Source of the DNA: Pseudomonas monteilii NBRC 103158 = DSM 14164
GTDB lineage: Bacteria > Pseudomonadota > Gammaproteobacteria > Pseudomonadales > Pseudomonadaceae
Length of the DNA stretch: 64,000 nucleotides
Assembly: GCF_000730605.1 (NCBI RefSeq)
Contig: NZ_BBIS01000010.1
Coordinates: 186,001 to 250,000, forward strand
Reading direction: 5' to 3'
The notes under the pieces were generated by a model. That model worked only from the letters and a program-made list of their open reading frames with translations, was not told the DNA's origin and ran no database searches. A program made the translations under genes and the position numbers. Numbering within the stretch: the first letter of the stretch is position 1; each line of letters begins with the position of its first letter. Positions 48,836 to 58,901 of this stretch are shown one piece after another.

Positions 48836-51166
48836 ATGAGCCAGGACGAACACATCAGGGACTACAAAGGCGCAGCCGCCGGCTGGGGAGCGCTCAAGAG
48901 CGTGACCAAAAGCTGGCTGGGCAGCGAAAATGCCTTCAAGAACCTGCGGGCCATGCTCAAGACCAACCAGAACGGCGGCTTCGACTGCCCCGGCTGTGCC
49001 TGGGGGGAGTCGCCGGAAAGCGACATGGTCAAGTTCTGCGAAAACGGCGCCAAGGCGGTCAACTGGGAAGCCACCGGCCGCTCGGTTGACCCGGCTTTCT
49101 TCGCCAAATACAGCGTCAGCGCGCTGAAGGACCAGACTGACTACTGGCTCGAATACCAGGGCCGCCTCACGCACCCGATGCGCTACGACGCTGCCACCGA
49201 CCACTATGTCGAAACCACCTGGCAGGAGGCCTTCGAGCTGGTCGCCAGACACCTGCGTGCGCTGCAGTCGCCAGACGAGGCCGAGTTCTACACGTCGGGC
49301 CGGGCCAGCAACGAGGCGGCGTTCCTCTACCAGCTGTTCGTGCGCGCCTACGGCACCAACAACTTCCCCGATTGCTCGAACATGTGCCACGAAGCCAGCG
49401 GTGCAGGCATGTCGGAAACCCTCGGGGTGGGCAAAGGCACTGTCGTGTTTCACGACCTGGAGCTGGCCGATGCGATCTTCGTCATCGGTCAGAACCCAGG
49501 CACCAACCACCCGCGCATGCTCGAACCGCTGCGTGAGGCGGTCAAGCGCGGGGCTCAGGTGGTGTGCTTCAACCCGCTGAAAGAGCGTGGCCTGGAGCGC
49601 TTCCAGCACCCGCAGCACCCGTTCGAAATGCTCAGCAACGGCTCCGAACCGACTTCCAGCGCCTACTTCCGCCCGGCCTTGGGCGGTGACATGGCGGCCA
49701 TGCGTGGCATTGCCAAATTCCTGTTGCAGTGGGAGCGCGAAGCCCAGGCCAACGGTGAGCCGGCGGTGTTCGACCATGCCTTCATCGCCGAGCACACCAG
49801 TGGCGTCGATGACTACCTGGCGGCAGTGGACGCCACCTCCTGGGCGCATATCGTCAAGCAGTCGGGCTTGACCTTGGCCGAGATCGAGCTGGCGGCCCGC
49901 ATGTACCGCAAGGCAGAGCGGGTGATCATGTGCTGGGCCATGGGCGTCACCCAGCACCGCCATTCGGTGCCTACCGTGCAGGAAATCGTCAACCTGCAGT
50001 TGCTGCGCGGCAACGTCGGCAAACCCGGCGCTGGCCTGTCGCCGGTACGTGGCCACAGTAACGTGCAGGGCGACCGCACCATGGGCATCGACGAAAAGCC
50101 CAAACCGGCGCTGCTCGATGCCATCGAAAAACGCTTCCAGTTCCGTGTGCCGCGTGCCCATGGGCACAACGCGGTGCTGGCGATCAAGGCCATGGAAGAG
50201 GGGCGGGCCAAGGTGTTCGTCGCCCTGGGCGGCAACTTTGCCCAAGCCACCCCGGACACCCCGCGCACCCACGCGGCGCTGCAGAACTGCGCGTTGACCG
50301 TGCAGATTTCCACCAAGCTCAACCGCTCGCACCTGGTGACTGGCCGCGATGCGTTGATCCTGCCCTGCCTGGGCCGGACCGAAATCGACCTGCAGGCCGA
50401 AGGGCCGCAAGGCGTGACCGTGGAAGACACCTTCAGCATGGTGCACATCTCTAACGGCCAGTTGCGCCCGCGTTCACCGCACATGCGCTCGGAGCCGTGG
50501 ATCATCGCCGGCATGGCCAAGGCCACGCTGGGCAATCAGCCGATCGACTGGGAGTATGCGGTGGCTGATTACAACCGCATTCGTGACATGATTGCCGACG
50601 TGATCCCTGGTTTCACTGGCTTCAACGAACGCCTGCATAGCCCGGGCGGTTTCCACCTGGGTAACAATGCCGCCGATCGCAGCTTCCGCACGGCCACGGG
50701 CAAGGCACGGTTCATGCCCCACGCGCTGCCGGAGGAGTTGATCAACGCCAAGGTGCTGGCGCGGGGTGACAAGCCCGACCTGATCCTGCAGACCCTGCGT
50801 TCGCACGACCAGTACAACACCACGCTGTATGGCCTGGACGACCGCTACCGCGGCGTGTTCGGCCTGCGGGAAGTGGTGTTCGTGAACGAGGCCGATATTC
50901 GCCGCCTGGGCTTCGAGCCGGGTGAGCATGTGGACCTGGTGTCGCTGTGGGAGGATGGCGTCGAGCGGCGGGTGTCGGGGTTCCGCCTGGTGGCGTATGA
51001 CGTGCCTGAAGGGCAGGCGGCGGCGTATTACCCAGAGACCAATCCGCTGGTGCCGCTGGAGAGTTATGGCGTGGGGACTTATACGCCGACATCGAAGTTT
51101 GTGGCGATCAAGGTTGAGAAAGCCAAGGCGGGGAACCGGATTGCGGCGGTGTTGGCTGTAGACTGA
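48836..51166 (+). CDS. FdhF/YdeP-type molybdopterin oxidoreductase
   Basis: A 776-aa protein of the formate dehydrogenase alpha/YdeP family. DCPGCAWGESPESDMVKFCE (about residues 45-65) is the N-terminal Cys motif for the iron-sulfur cluster; NFPDCSNMCHEASGAGMSET and GQNPGTNHPRMLEPLR are molybdopterin-binding regions. There is no signal peptide, so it is cytoplasmic; the electron partner is not encoded nearby. The substrate is uncertain, since YdeP-like members are linked to acid resistance and formate or other small acids. ATG 48836 was chosen for its gtgagga site. Confidence 0.9.
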   Translation: MSQDEHIRDYKGAAAGWGALKSVTKSWLGSENAFKNLRAMLKTNQNGGFDCPGCAWGESPESDMVKFCENGAKAVNWEATGRSVDPAFFAKYSVSALKDQTDYWLEYQGRLTHPMRYDAATDHYVETTWQEAFELVARHLRALQSPDEAEFYTSGRASNEAAFLYQLFVRAYGTNNFPDCSNMCHEASGAGMSETLGVGKGTVVFHDLELADAIFVIGQNPGTNHPRMLEPLREAVKRGAQVVCFNPLKERGLERFQHPQHPFEMLSNGSEPTSSAYFRPALGGDMAAMRGIAKFLLQWEREAQANGEPAVFDHAFIAEHTSGVDDYLAAVDATSWAHIVKQSGLTLAEIELAARMYRKAERVIMCWAMGVTQHRHSVPTVQEIVNLQLLRGNVGKPGAGLSPVRGHSNVQGDRTMGIDEKPKPALLDAIEKRFQFRVPRAHGHNAVLAIKAMEEGRAKVFVALGGNFAQATPDTPRTHAALQNCALTVQISTKLNRSHLVTGRDALILPCLGRTEIDLQAEGPQGVTVEDTFSMVHISNGQLRPRSPHMRSEPWIIAGMAKATLGNQPIDWEYAVADYNRIRDMIADVIPGFTGFNERLHSPGGFHLGNNAADRSFRTATGKARFMPHALPEELINAKVLARGDKPDLILQTLRSHDQYNTTLYGLDDRYRGVFGLREVVFVNEADIRRLGFEPGEHVDLVSLWEDGVERRVSGFRLVAYDVPEGQAAAYYPETNPLVPLESYGVGTYTPTSKFVAIKVEKAKAGNRIAAVLAVD

Positions 51167-51178
51167 TTGGTTACCTGT

Positions 51179-51211
51179 ACCGGCCTCTTCGCGGGCTTGC
51201 CCGCGAAGAAT
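51179..51211. repeat. REP element
   Basis: accggcctcttcgcgggctt followed by gcccgcgaagaa: an 11-bp perfect stem (tcttcgcgggc/gcccgcgaaga) with a two-base loop. Typical P. putida REP; likely also ends transcription from both sides. Confidence 0.85.
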
Positions 51212-51222
51212 CCAGCACCGAT

Positions 51223-51684
51223 TCAGGATCGATGCACCGGGTACGCTGTGGTGTACTTCATCTGCTCCATGGCAAAACTGGACGTAATGTTCGACAGCCC
51301 ATCGGTACGGGTAATCAGCTTTTTGTAGAACCGGTCATACGCCGCAATATCCCCCACCACTACCCGCAGCATGTAATCCCAGTCGCCGGACATGCGATAG
51401 AACTCCATCACTTCTTCGAACCCGGTCACGGTCGCGGCAAACTGCTCAAGCCAGGCGCTGTCGTGGCGCTGGGTCTTGAGCTGGACGAACACCGTCAGCC
51501 CCAGGCCAAGCCGTTCGGGGTCGAGCAGGGCGACGCGGCCAAGAATGTAGCCTTCTTCTTCCAGGCGCTTGACCCGCTTCCAGCAGGGCGTGGTGGACAG
51601 GTTGACGGCCTCGGCCAGGTCCTTGAGCGATATCGAGGCATCGCGCTGAAGCAGGGTAAGAATGTGCTGGTCGAAACTGTCCAT
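51223..51684 (-). CDS. Lrp/AsnC-family regulator
   Basis: A 153-aa protein. Helix-turn-helix at residues 1-55 (DQHILTLLQRDASISLKDLA, then STTPCWKRVKRLEEEGYI), RAM ligand domain after 65 (TVFVQLKTQRHDSAWLEQFA). I chose ATG 51684 (MDSFDQ). Divergent from the PLP enzyme gene with 103 bp between, so very likely its regulator, as in other Pseudomonas Lrp/gamma-lyase pairs. Confidence 0.93.
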   Translation of the reverse strand: MDSFDQHILTLLQRDASISLKDLAEAVNLSTTPCWKRVKRLEEEGYILGRVALLDPERLGLGLTVFVQLKTQRHDSAWLEQFAATVTGFEEVMEFYRMSGDWDYMLRVVVGDIAAYDRFYKKLITRTDGLSNITSSFAMEQMKYTTAYPVHRS

Positions 51685-51787
51685 ATCGCGCGCGGGCCGT
51701 GAAGAAAATTTTTCACAGATTACCCCAAGGCCAGAACATTTGGGTTGTGCGATAGTTGCAGCCTTAACTCTGCCAATGGGCCTGACC

Positions 51788-52957
51788 ATGTCCGACAAGC
51801 CGCGCAATTTCGCCACCCGTACCATTCACGCCGGCGAGCAGTTCAGCGTCGCTGAAAACGCCATTTTCCCAGCCATCGTCACCGCCAGCTCGTTCACCAA
51901 ACGTAGCCTGGACGACAAACCGGAATACTCCTACAGCCGCGTTGGCAACCCCACCCGACATGCCTACGAAACCTGTGTCGCCGCGCTGGAAGAGGGCGTG
52001 GGCGCGGTTGCCTGTGCCTCGGGCGTGAACGCTACAGCGACGGTGCTGGAGCTGCTACCCAAGGATGCCCATGTCGTGGTGATGAACGGCGTGTACGGCG
52101 GCACTTTCCGTATTCTGGAAGACTACCGCAGCCGCACCTCGGGCCTGACCACCACCTATGTCGACCTCAACGACCTGGAGGCCGTGGCTGCCGCCATCAA
52201 GCCGGAAACCCAGCTGATCTGGATCGAATCGCCGACCAACCCGCTGCTGCACCTGGTCGACATCAAGGCCGTGTGCGACCTGGCCAAGGCCCGGGGCATC
52301 CTCACCTGCATCGACAATACCTTCTGCTCGCCGTGGAACCAGCGCCCGATCACCTTGGGCGTAGACCTGGTGATGCACTCGGCCAGCAAGTACATCGGTG
52401 GCCACTCCGACCTCACCGGTGGTGTGGTGGTGGCGGCCAACGATGCACTGCTGGCGCGCCTTCGCCGCATCAGCATGGCAATTGGCGCGGTGCAGGGGCC
52501 GTTCGACTGCTACCTGGCCCTGCGTGGCCTGAAAACCCTGGATGTGCGCATGGAGCGCCAGTGTGCCAATGCCCTGCAGGTGGCGCGCTTCCTCGAAAAC
52601 CATCCGCAGATCGAGCAGGTGTATTACCCGGGGCTGGAAAGCCACCCGCAACACGAATTGTGCAAACGCCAGATGCGCAGTGGCGGGGCGGTGGTGGCCA
52701 TGAAGGTCAAGGGCGACCGCGCCGCGCTCAACCGCTTGGTGGAAGCGTTGCAGATCTTTGTGCTGGCCGACTCGCTGGGTGGGGTGGAGAGCATGATCAA
52801 CCACTCGTGGACCATGTCGCACTGCTCGCTGAGCCCGGAGCAGAAAGGGGTGATGGGGATCAGCGAAAACCTGCTGCGGCTTTCGATGGGGATCGAGGAT
52901 TACCGTGATCTGATCGAGGATCTGGATGGCGCCTTGAAAGCTTCGGCAGCTGTGTAA
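51788..52957 (+). CDS. Trans-sulfuration-family PLP enzyme (cystathionine/methionine gamma-lyase type)
   Basis: A 389-aa enzyme. The PLP lysine is in HSASKYIGGHSDL; other family marks are YSRVGNPTRHAYE, CASGVNATATVLELL and ESPTNPLLHLVDIK. It could be a cysteine/methionine/homocysteine gamma-lyase or cystathionine lyase; it differs clearly from the MdeA methionine gamma-lyase I recall from P. putida, so the substrate is open. ATG 51788 and ATG 51776 are both possible starts; neither has a strong ribosome binding site. Confidence 0.9.
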   Translation: MSDKPRNFATRTIHAGEQFSVAENAIFPAIVTASSFTKRSLDDKPEYSYSRVGNPTRHAYETCVAALEEGVGAVACASGVNATATVLELLPKDAHVVVMNGVYGGTFRILEDYRSRTSGLTTTYVDLNDLEAVAAAIKPETQLIWIESPTNPLLHLVDIKAVCDLAKARGILTCIDNTFCSPWNQRPITLGVDLVMHSASKYIGGHSDLTGGVVVAANDALLARLRRISMAIGAVQGPFDCYLALRGLKTLDVRMERQCANALQVARFLENHPQIEQVYYPGLESHPQHELCKRQMRSGGAVVAMKVKGDRAALNRLVEALQIFVLADSLGGVESMINHSWTMSHCSLSPEQKGVMGISENLLRLSMGIEDYRDLIEDLDGALKASAAV

Positions 52958-52962
52958 GGGTT

Positions 52963-52999
52963 GCTGGCCTCTTCGCGGGTTAACCCGCGAAGGGGCCAG
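52963..52999. repeat. REP element
   Basis: gctggcctcttcgcgggtta followed by acccgcgaaggggccag: stem cttcgcgggtt/aacccgcgaag continued by ggcc/ggcc arms. Same family as at 51179 and 57621. Confidence 0.85.
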
Positions 53000-53018
53000 T
53001 GAATTCAATACATTTCCA

Positions 53019-53255
53019 TCAGGATTTCGGCGGATGAATGATCCGTTCGATCTTGTCCTTGATCAGCAACCGTTCCTTGCGCAGGCGGTTGACGGTGTCG
53101 TCGTTGGTGCCGTTGCCTTCGGCGGCGACCACCTCCTTGTCCTTGGCGTTGTATTCCTTGTGCAGTGAGTGCAGCGTCTGGTCCTTGTCAATGAGCGCCT
53201 GGAATGCATCAGCGGTAACGTGCAGGTCAGCGAGCAGATCATGCGGAACTGGCAT
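53019..53255 (-). CDS. YdcH-like DUF465 protein
   Basis: A 78-aa helical protein (PVPHDLLADLHVTADAFQAL then IDKDQTLHSLHKEYNAKDKE, and VNRLRKERLLIKDKIERIIH). Size, helical hairpin and the HDL..LHKEYN.KDKE pattern match the DUF465/YdcH family, common small proteins of unknown function. ATG 53255 has a good gaggtg site. Confidence 0.88.
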   Translation of the reverse strand: MPVPHDLLADLHVTADAFQALIDKDQTLHSLHKEYNAKDKEVVAAEGNGTNDDTVNRLRKERLLIKDKIERIIHPPKS

Positions 53256-53507
53256 TTCTTCACCTCTGTCAGGGTTGTCAATAAGGTCCTGACCTTTGAG
53301 GATAGCCGCCTTTGCGCAGGCCGGTGATGTCGGCCAGCCTGAATGGCAGCTGAATGAAGCGCCGTTAATCACCGAAAGGCGCGCCCTCACGAAATTGTTA
53401 CCAACTTTTTCACAAAAAATTGATGACACGCTTTCTAGAGTTCGCCCAACTTTCCCACGGTGCCAGCCGGCCTGGGGGTTGATAATCACTCTTGATTGCG
53501 AACGCTA

Positions 53508-55145
53508 ATGCTCAACTTCAAATCCCTGCGGACTGAATGGGTCACGCTGCTGGCCAGCCTTTACCTGCTGATTGGCTTGAACATGTTCCTCTGGGAGCAC
53601 CTGCAAGAGGTGGTGCCTGCCGGCCTGTCCGGGCTGTGGTTGAGCCTGGCGTTTGCCGTGCTGATGTTGTTCGCTTTCAATCTCATCCTCACGTTGTTTG
53701 CCTTCCGGTATGTATTGAAGCCGATACTTATCGTGTTGTTCATGAGTGGCGCGGGTGTGGCTTACTTCATGAATCAATACGGCGTACTTATAGATGCGGG
53801 TATGTTCCGCAACATTGCAGAAACCAACGTAACCGAAGTACGCGACCTGCTTTCGCTGAAGTTTGGCTTGTATATTCTGGGCTTGGGCGTGGTGCCTTCG
53901 GTGCTGTTGTGGAAGGCGCCCATTGCCTACCGTCCCTGGCACCGCGAGCTGCTGGGCAAGCTGGTAGTCAGTGGCGCCTGCGTGGTAGCCCTGGGCTCGG
54001 TGGCGCTGGTCAACTATCAAGGGTTGTCCTCGCTGTTTCGCAACCACCACGAATTGCGCCTGATGTTGACCCCCAGCAATATCGTCGGTGCTTCCATTGG
54101 CTACGTCAGCGAACGCGTCGGTACGGCATCGCGTCCTTTCCAGCACTATGGCGAAGATGCCAAGCGTGATGTCGCCTGGCAGAAGCATGAGCGCAAGTCG
54201 TTGACCGTGCTGGTGGTGGGTGAAAGTGCGCGGGCCGACCACTTTGGCGTGTTGGGCTACGACCGCAATACCACCCCGAACCTAGCCAAGGAGCAGGGCC
54301 TGGTGGCGTTTTCCGATGTGCATTCGTGCGGTACGGAAACGGCTGTCTCGGTGCCGTGCATGTTCTCGGGTATGACCCGCAAGGAATACGATGCCCGCGT
54401 GGCCAAGAACCGCGAAGGGCTGCTGGATATCCTCCAGCGGGCCGGCCTGGCCGTGCAGTGGCGCGACAACCAGTCGGGCTGCAAAGGTACCTGCGACCGT
54501 GTGCAGTTCATCGATGTCAGCAACCTCAACGACCCGCAGCTGTGCGCCAATGGCGAATGCCATGACCAGATCCTGCTGCAAGGGCTGGACGCGCTGATCG
54601 ACAACCTCGACAAGGACACCGTGCTGGTGCTGCACCAGATGGGCAGCCACGGCCCGGAATATTTCAAGCGCTACCCAAGTGACAGTGAGCGCTTCACGCC
54701 GGTGTGCCAGAGCAACGCGCTGAACCAGTGCAGCGAGCAGGACATCATCAACGGTTACGACAACACCCTGGCTTACACCGACAAAGTGCTGGCGTCGCTG
54801 ATCGACACCCTGCGCAGCAAACAGGACAAGGTCGACACCGCGATGATTTACCTGTCCGACCATGGCGAGTCGCTGGGTGAGTACAACCTGTTCCTGCACG
54901 GCACGCCTTACGCCATCGCCCCGGAACAGCAGAAGCACGTGCCATTGCTGACCTGGTTCTCCGACAGCTACAAAGAGGATTTCGGCATCGACACCGACTG
55001 CCTGGCCAAGCTCAACGACGCGCCGCTGTCGCAGGACAACCTGTTCCACTCCATGCTCGGCCTGTTGCAGGTGCGCACCGAGGTGTATCAGCAGTCGCTG
55101 GACATGTTTGCCAGCTGCCGTCCGTGGTTGGCGGCTAAACGCTGA
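53508..55145 (+). CDS. eptA: Lipid A phosphoethanolamine transferase (EptA family)
   Basis: A 545-aa inner-membrane enzyme that adds phosphoethanolamine to lipid A, reducing binding of cationic peptides such as polymyxins. Five membrane segments within residues 1-170; then the periplasmic sulfatase-fold domain: VVGESARADHFGVLGYDRNT (metal site), nucleophile Thr in CGTETAVSVPCM, and LSDHGESLGEYNLFLHG. ATG 53508 was chosen over a TTG four codons upstream. I see no PmrAB-type box, but I could not scan thoroughly. Confidence 0.93.
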   Translation: MLNFKSLRTEWVTLLASLYLLIGLNMFLWEHLQEVVPAGLSGLWLSLAFAVLMLFAFNLILTLFAFRYVLKPILIVLFMSGAGVAYFMNQYGVLIDAGMFRNIAETNVTEVRDLLSLKFGLYILGLGVVPSVLLWKAPIAYRPWHRELLGKLVVSGACVVALGSVALVNYQGLSSLFRNHHELRLMLTPSNIVGASIGYVSERVGTASRPFQHYGEDAKRDVAWQKHERKSLTVLVVGESARADHFGVLGYDRNTTPNLAKEQGLVAFSDVHSCGTETAVSVPCMFSGMTRKEYDARVAKNREGLLDILQRAGLAVQWRDNQSGCKGTCDRVQFIDVSNLNDPQLCANGECHDQILLQGLDALIDNLDKDTVLVLHQMGSHGPEYFKRYPSDSERFTPVCQSNALNQCSEQDIINGYDNTLAYTDKVLASLIDTLRSKQDKVDTAMIYLSDHGESLGEYNLFLHGTPYAIAPEQQKHVPLLTWFSDSYKEDFGIDTDCLAKLNDAPLSQDNLFHSMLGLLQVRTEVYQQSLDMFASCRPWLAAKR

Positions 55146-55246
55146 CCCACGCAATACCACCACTTATCGATATCAAGGATGGCCCGGGTTTCACCAGCAG
55201 TGCCCGCGCCGTATATACTGCGCGCCAATGTTAGTGGGAGAGCCTT

Positions 55247-56380
55247 GTGGCCATCGAAATTCACTGGATCCGTGACGACCTGAGCCTGGCCGAACACTGC
55301 CGCGACTGGCACCAACTGCCTTTTGTCGCTGTCGACACCGAATTCATGCGGGTTGACACTTTCTACCCGAAAGCCGGGCTGATCCAGATCGGCGACGGCC
55401 AGCGGGCCTACCTGATCGACCCGTTGCTGATCGGTAACTGGCAACCCTTGGCCGATTTGCTCGAAGACAGCGGTGTGGTCAAGGTGCTGCACGCCTGCAG
55501 CGAAGACCTCGAAGTGCTGTTGCGCCTGACCGGCAAGCTGCCGCAGCCGCTGTTCGACACCCAGTTGGCAGCTGGCTACCTGAACCTGGGCTTCTCCATG
55601 GGCTATTCGCGCCTGGTGCAGGAGGTGCTGGGTATCGAGCTGCCCAAGGGCGAAACCCGCTCCGACTGGCTGCAGCGCCCGCTCTCCGACACTCAGGTCA
55701 GCTATGCCGCCGAAGATGCCGTGCACCTGGCCGAGCTGTTCACCGTCTTGCGCCCGCGCCTGAGCGACGACAAGTACGCCTGGGTGCTGGAAGACGGCGC
55801 CGAGCTGGTGGCTGCGTTGCGCCGTGAGGTCGAGCCCGAGACCCTGTACCGCGACGTCAAGCTCGCCTGGAAGCTGGCCCCCCAGCAACTGGCGGTGTTG
55901 CGAGAGCTGTGCGCCTGGCGCGAGCGTGAAGCCCGTAGCCGCGATGTGCCGCGCAACCGCATCCTCAAGGAGCACTCGCTGTGGCCCATGGCCAAGAGCC
56001 AGCCGAACAACCTGTCGGCGCTGGCCAAGATCGACGAGATGCACCCGCGCACCATTCGTCAGGACGGTGAGTGCCTGATCAAGCTGATCCAGCGCGCCGC
56101 CAGCCTGCCTGCCGAGCAGTGGCCCGCGCCTTTGCCCGAGCCGCTGCCGATTGAGGCCGCCGGCATCCTCAAGCAGCTGCGTGCCATCGGCCAGGCCGAA
56201 GGCGAGCGCCTGGGGATCGCCCCCGAGCTGATGCTGCGCAAAAAAGCCCTGGAAGCGCTGCTCAAGAGTGGCTACCCCAATGGCCCTTATCAACTGCCCG
56301 ATTCGCTGCGCGGCTGGCGCCGTGAGCGTATGGGCCAGGCCCTGCTGGACAGCCTTGCAGGTGCCGGAGAGACCCGATGA
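55247..56380 (+). CDS. rnd: Ribonuclease D
   Basis: A 377-aa 3'-exonuclease for tRNA maturation. DEDD motifs: [20 protein letters not shown] (first D, E), [14 protein letters not shown] (second D), and Y..D in [15 protein letters not shown] domains follow after about 210. GTG start at 55247 with gggag eight bases before; a tatact-like -10 lies at about 55213. The stop overlaps the next gene by ATGA. Confidence 0.95.
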   Translation: MAIEIHWIRDDLSLAEHCRDWHQLPFVAVDTEFMRVDTFYPKAGLIQIGDGQRAYLIDPLLIGNWQPLADLLEDSGVVKVLHACSEDLEVLLRLTGKLPQPLFDTQLAAGYLNLGFSMGYSRLVQEVLGIELPKGETRSDWLQRPLSDTQVSYAAEDAVHLAELFTVLRPRLSDDKYAWVLEDGAELVAALRREVEPETLYRDVKLAWKLAPQQLAVLRELCAWREREARSRDVPRNRILKEHSLWPMAKSQPNNLSALAKIDEMHPRTIRQDGECLIKLIQRAASLPAEQWPAPLPEPLPIEAAGILKQLRAIGQAEGERLGIAPELMLRKKALEALLKSGYPNGPYQLPDSLRGWRRERMGQALLDSLAGAGETR

Positions 56381-56670
56381 AACGCATTTGCTCGATCTAC
56401 AAGAGCCCCCGCAAGAACGAAATGTACCTGTATGTGCTCAAGGCCGAGGGCCTGGAGCGCGTGCCGGAAGGCCTGCTGCCATTCTTCGGCACCCCTGTGC
56501 ATGCCTTCGACCTGGTGCTCACCCCGGAGCGCAAGCTGGCCCGCGAGGACATCGCCAAGGTGCTGGAGAACCTCGACAACCAGGGCTACCACCTGCAGAT
56601 GCCGCCAGCGGAAGACGAGTACATCGAGCACCTGCCTGAAGAGCTGCTGCGCCGAAACGACCCGGTCTGA
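56377..56670 (+). CDS. YcgL-domain protein
   Basis: A 97-aa protein: [20 protein letters not shown], then [20 protein letters not shown] and [14 protein letters not shown], the conserved YcgL pattern. Often linked with rnd in gamma-proteobacteria; exact function unknown. Overlaps the rnd stop. Confidence 0.95.
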   Translation: MKRICSIYKSPRKNEMYLYVLKAEGLERVPEGLLPFFGTPVHAFDLVLTPERKLAREDIAKVLENLDNQGYHLQMPPAEDEYIEHLPEELLRRNDPV

Positions 56671-56672
56671 CC

Positions 56673-57605
56673 ATGCGCGTACTGATTGCTGAGCATGATC
56701 ATGCTCGTTACGCCGCGCTTTTGCGTGAAGGCGCGCCTGATGTGGAAGTACTGACCAGCGGTGATTCCGCCGAACTGGCCCGCCAGGCACCACAGTGCAA
56801 GGTGTGGCTGGGCCAGCCGGACCTGCTGGCGAGCTTGCTGCGCCAAGGCCACAAGCCGGACTGGATGCAGTCGACCTGGGCGGGTATCACGCCGTTGCTG
56901 GCCGATGGCTTGCCGCGTGACTATCGGCTGACCCGCGCAGTAGGCATCTTCGGCCAGGTGATGGCCGAGTACATGCTTACCTACATGCTCGGCCACGAAC
57001 GCGAGGTGCTGTCGCGCCTGGTCAGCCAGGTGGAGCGGCGCTGGGACGCTCGCCCAGGACGTACGCTGGAAGGGCGCAAGGTGCTGATCGTGGGCACCGG
57101 CGATATTGGCCAGCGCGTAGCCGAGTTCCTGCAGCCGTTTGGTGTGGTGTTGTATGGGGTTGCCAGCAGTGCCCGGGAGCAGGCACCGTTCGTCGAGGTG
57201 GCGGCACTGGCCGACTTGCCGCGCATGGTTGGCCAGGTCGACTACGTGCTCAACCTGTTGCCGGATACCCCGGCGACCCATGACCTGTATGACGCGGCGC
57301 TGTTCAAGCGCTTCCAGCCGAGCACGCTGTTCATCAATGCCGGGCGAGGCGCGGCGGTGGTGGATGCGGACCTGGTCGAGGCGCTGAAGGAAGGGCATCT
57401 GGCCGGTGCGGTGATCGATGTGTGCCGCCAGGAACCACTGCCTAAACAGCACCCGTTCTGGACCGCCTGGGGCTTGCTGCTGACCGGACACAGCTCGGCA
57501 CCCACCTCGCCGGCGGCGATGGTGCGGCTGTTTGTCGAGAATATGCAGGCGTATGAAGCGGGGCAGGGGTTGCGGGGTGAAGTGGATTTTGCGAAGGGCT
57601 ACTGA
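56673..57605 (+). CDS. D-isomer-specific 2-hydroxyacid dehydrogenase (GhrA-like)
   Basis: A 310-aa NAD(P)-dependent reductase. Cofactor motif VLIVGTGDIGQRVAEFLQPF at about 130-150; catalytic Arg in INAGRGAAVVDADLVEAL, with Glu in the CRQEPLPKQHPFW region. GhrA-type members reduce glyoxylate and hydroxypyruvate. It starts two bases after the YcgL stop, so it is the third gene of the rnd operon. Confidence 0.92.
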   Translation: MRVLIAEHDHARYAALLREGAPDVEVLTSGDSAELARQAPQCKVWLGQPDLLASLLRQGHKPDWMQSTWAGITPLLADGLPRDYRLTRAVGIFGQVMAEYMLTYMLGHEREVLSRLVSQVERRWDARPGRTLEGRKVLIVGTGDIGQRVAEFLQPFGVVLYGVASSAREQAPFVEVAALADLPRMVGQVDYVLNLLPDTPATHDLYDAALFKRFQPSTLFINAGRGAAVVDADLVEALKEGHLAGAVIDVCRQEPLPKQHPFWTAWGLLLTGHSSAPTSPAAMVRLFVENMQAYEAGQGLRGEVDFAKGY

Positions 57606-57620
57606 TTTGTAGTGCCTGTG

Positions 57621-57654
57621 CCGGCCTCTTCGCGGGCTTGCCCGCGAAGAGGCC
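57621..57654. repeat. REP element
   Basis: ccggcctcttcgcgggcttg then cccgcgaagaggcc: a nearly uninterrupted 15-bp stem. The best REP example in the window; it lies between two convergent genes. Confidence 0.88.
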
Positions 57655-57673
57655 AGTACAGCCAGCACAAGGC

Positions 57674-58267
57674 TTAAAGGCTGAAATCACCCTCGGCAGC
57701 CAGCTCGCTCAATGGTTTGCGTGGGCTAGGCACTTCACGTGCCTGCAACGCCTCATCCAGGCTGGCCTTGTCACCCAGTTTGCCGATCGCCACCATGGCA
57801 TGCAGCACATAACCTTCAGGAACCTTCAGCTCCTGACGCGCCAGGTCCTGGTCGAAGCCGGCCATGCCATGGGTGTGCCAGCCGCTGATGCTGGCCTGCA
57901 GGGCCAGGTGTCCCCAGGCGGAACCGGTGTCGAAGGTATGCCACAGGGCCGGCTTTTCCTCCGTGGCGCCCGGGGCGGCGAAGGTGGTCTTGGAAATGAT
58001 CAGCACCAGTGCCGAGGCCTGTTGTGCCCAGCTGCGGTTGAACGGCACCAGCAGGTTCAGGTAACGCTCCCAGTTTGGCGTGTCGCGGCGGGCATACAGG
58101 AAGCGCCAAGGCTGCGAGTTGTACGCCGACGGAGCCCAACGGGCGGCTTCCAGGAAGCTCAGCAGGGTCTCTTCGCTGATCGGCTCGGCGGTGAAAGCAC
58201 GCGGCGACCAGCGGTTGATGAACTGCTCGTTGATGGCGTAATCGGCAATGCGAGGGTTGGCGCTCAT
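57674..58267 (-). CDS. Nitroreductase-family protein
   Basis: A 197-aa FMN enzyme: FINRWSPRAFTAEPISEETL, LEAARWAPSAYNSQPWRFLY and the GSAWGHLALQASISGWHTHG region are standard for NfnB/HBN1-type nitroreductases. I chose ATG 58267 with aggagctgtc before it; upstream in-frame ATGs lack a ribosome binding site. Single gene; physiological substrate not known. Confidence 0.92.
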   Translation of the reverse strand: MSANPRIADYAINEQFINRWSPRAFTAEPISEETLLSFLEAARWAPSAYNSQPWRFLYARRDTPNWERYLNLLVPFNRSWAQQASALVLIISKTTFAAPGATEEKPALWHTFDTGSAWGHLALQASISGWHTHGMAGFDQDLARQELKVPEGYVLHAMVAIGKLGDKASLDEALQAREVPSPRKPLSELAAEGDFSL

Positions 58268-58410
58268 GACAGCTCCTGCAAAAGGACGGGAAACCCGCAC
58301 GCTACTGAGTCCCGTCGCGACTGACAAGCGGTCTGGCTTTGCGCAAGGTCAGGCTCTAGACTGGCGCCGCCGCGCGCCGTGGCCCAACGATGAATGCAGG
58401 AAACCGTGTG

Positions 58411-58860
58411 ATGATCGCTGAAAACGCGCCGTTCTGGCGGCGCAAGACCCTCGAACAACTCAGCCCGCCAGAGTGGGAGTCGCTGTGCGACGGCTGCGGC
58501 CTGTGCTGCCTGCAAAAGCTTGAGGACGAGGACGACAACAGCGTCTATTACACGCGCATCGCCTGCAAGCTGCTGGACCTGCACACCTGCCAGTGCAGCG
58601 ACTATCCCAACCGCTTCGCCCACGTGCCGGACTGCATCCAGCTCACTCCGGGCAAGGCCGACCAATTCAAGTGGCTGCCAAGTACCTGCGGTTACCGCTT
58701 GGTCAGCGAGGGCAAGGACTTGCCCGCCTGGCACCACCTGGTCTGCGGCGACCGCCAGCAAGTCCATGAACAGCGCATTTCCCAGTCGGGGCGTATGCTC
58801 AGTGAACACGATGTGCACGAAGACGACTGGGAAGACCACCTGATCTTCCGCGCCAGCTGA
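58411..58860 (+). CDS. YcgN-family cysteine cluster protein
   Basis: A 149-aa protein with the [12 protein letters not shown] motif and other Cys ([35 protein letters not shown]) conserved in the YcgN/UPF0260 family, probably binding iron or zinc. I chose ATG 58411 (MIAENAPFW) with aggaaa before it. It is followed after 41 bases by the M61-like gene and is likely co-transcribed with it. Confidence 0.93.
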   Translation: MIAENAPFWRRKTLEQLSPPEWESLCDGCGLCCLQKLEDEDDNSVYYTRIACKLLDLHTCQCSDYPNRFAHVPDCIQLTPGKADQFKWLPSTCGYRLVSEGKDLPAWHHLVCGDRQQVHEQRISQSGRMLSEHDVHEDDWEDHLIFRAS

Positions 58861-58901
58861 CCGGAGCGGCCCGCTGCCACGGGGAAACAAGGAGTTTCTG
58901 T

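Noticed and set aside
51788-52957. Methionine gamma-lyase MdeA with its regulator MdeR
   Set aside because: The Lrp-type neighbour is suggestive, but the protein differs clearly from the MdeA sequence I recall, so only the family is assigned.
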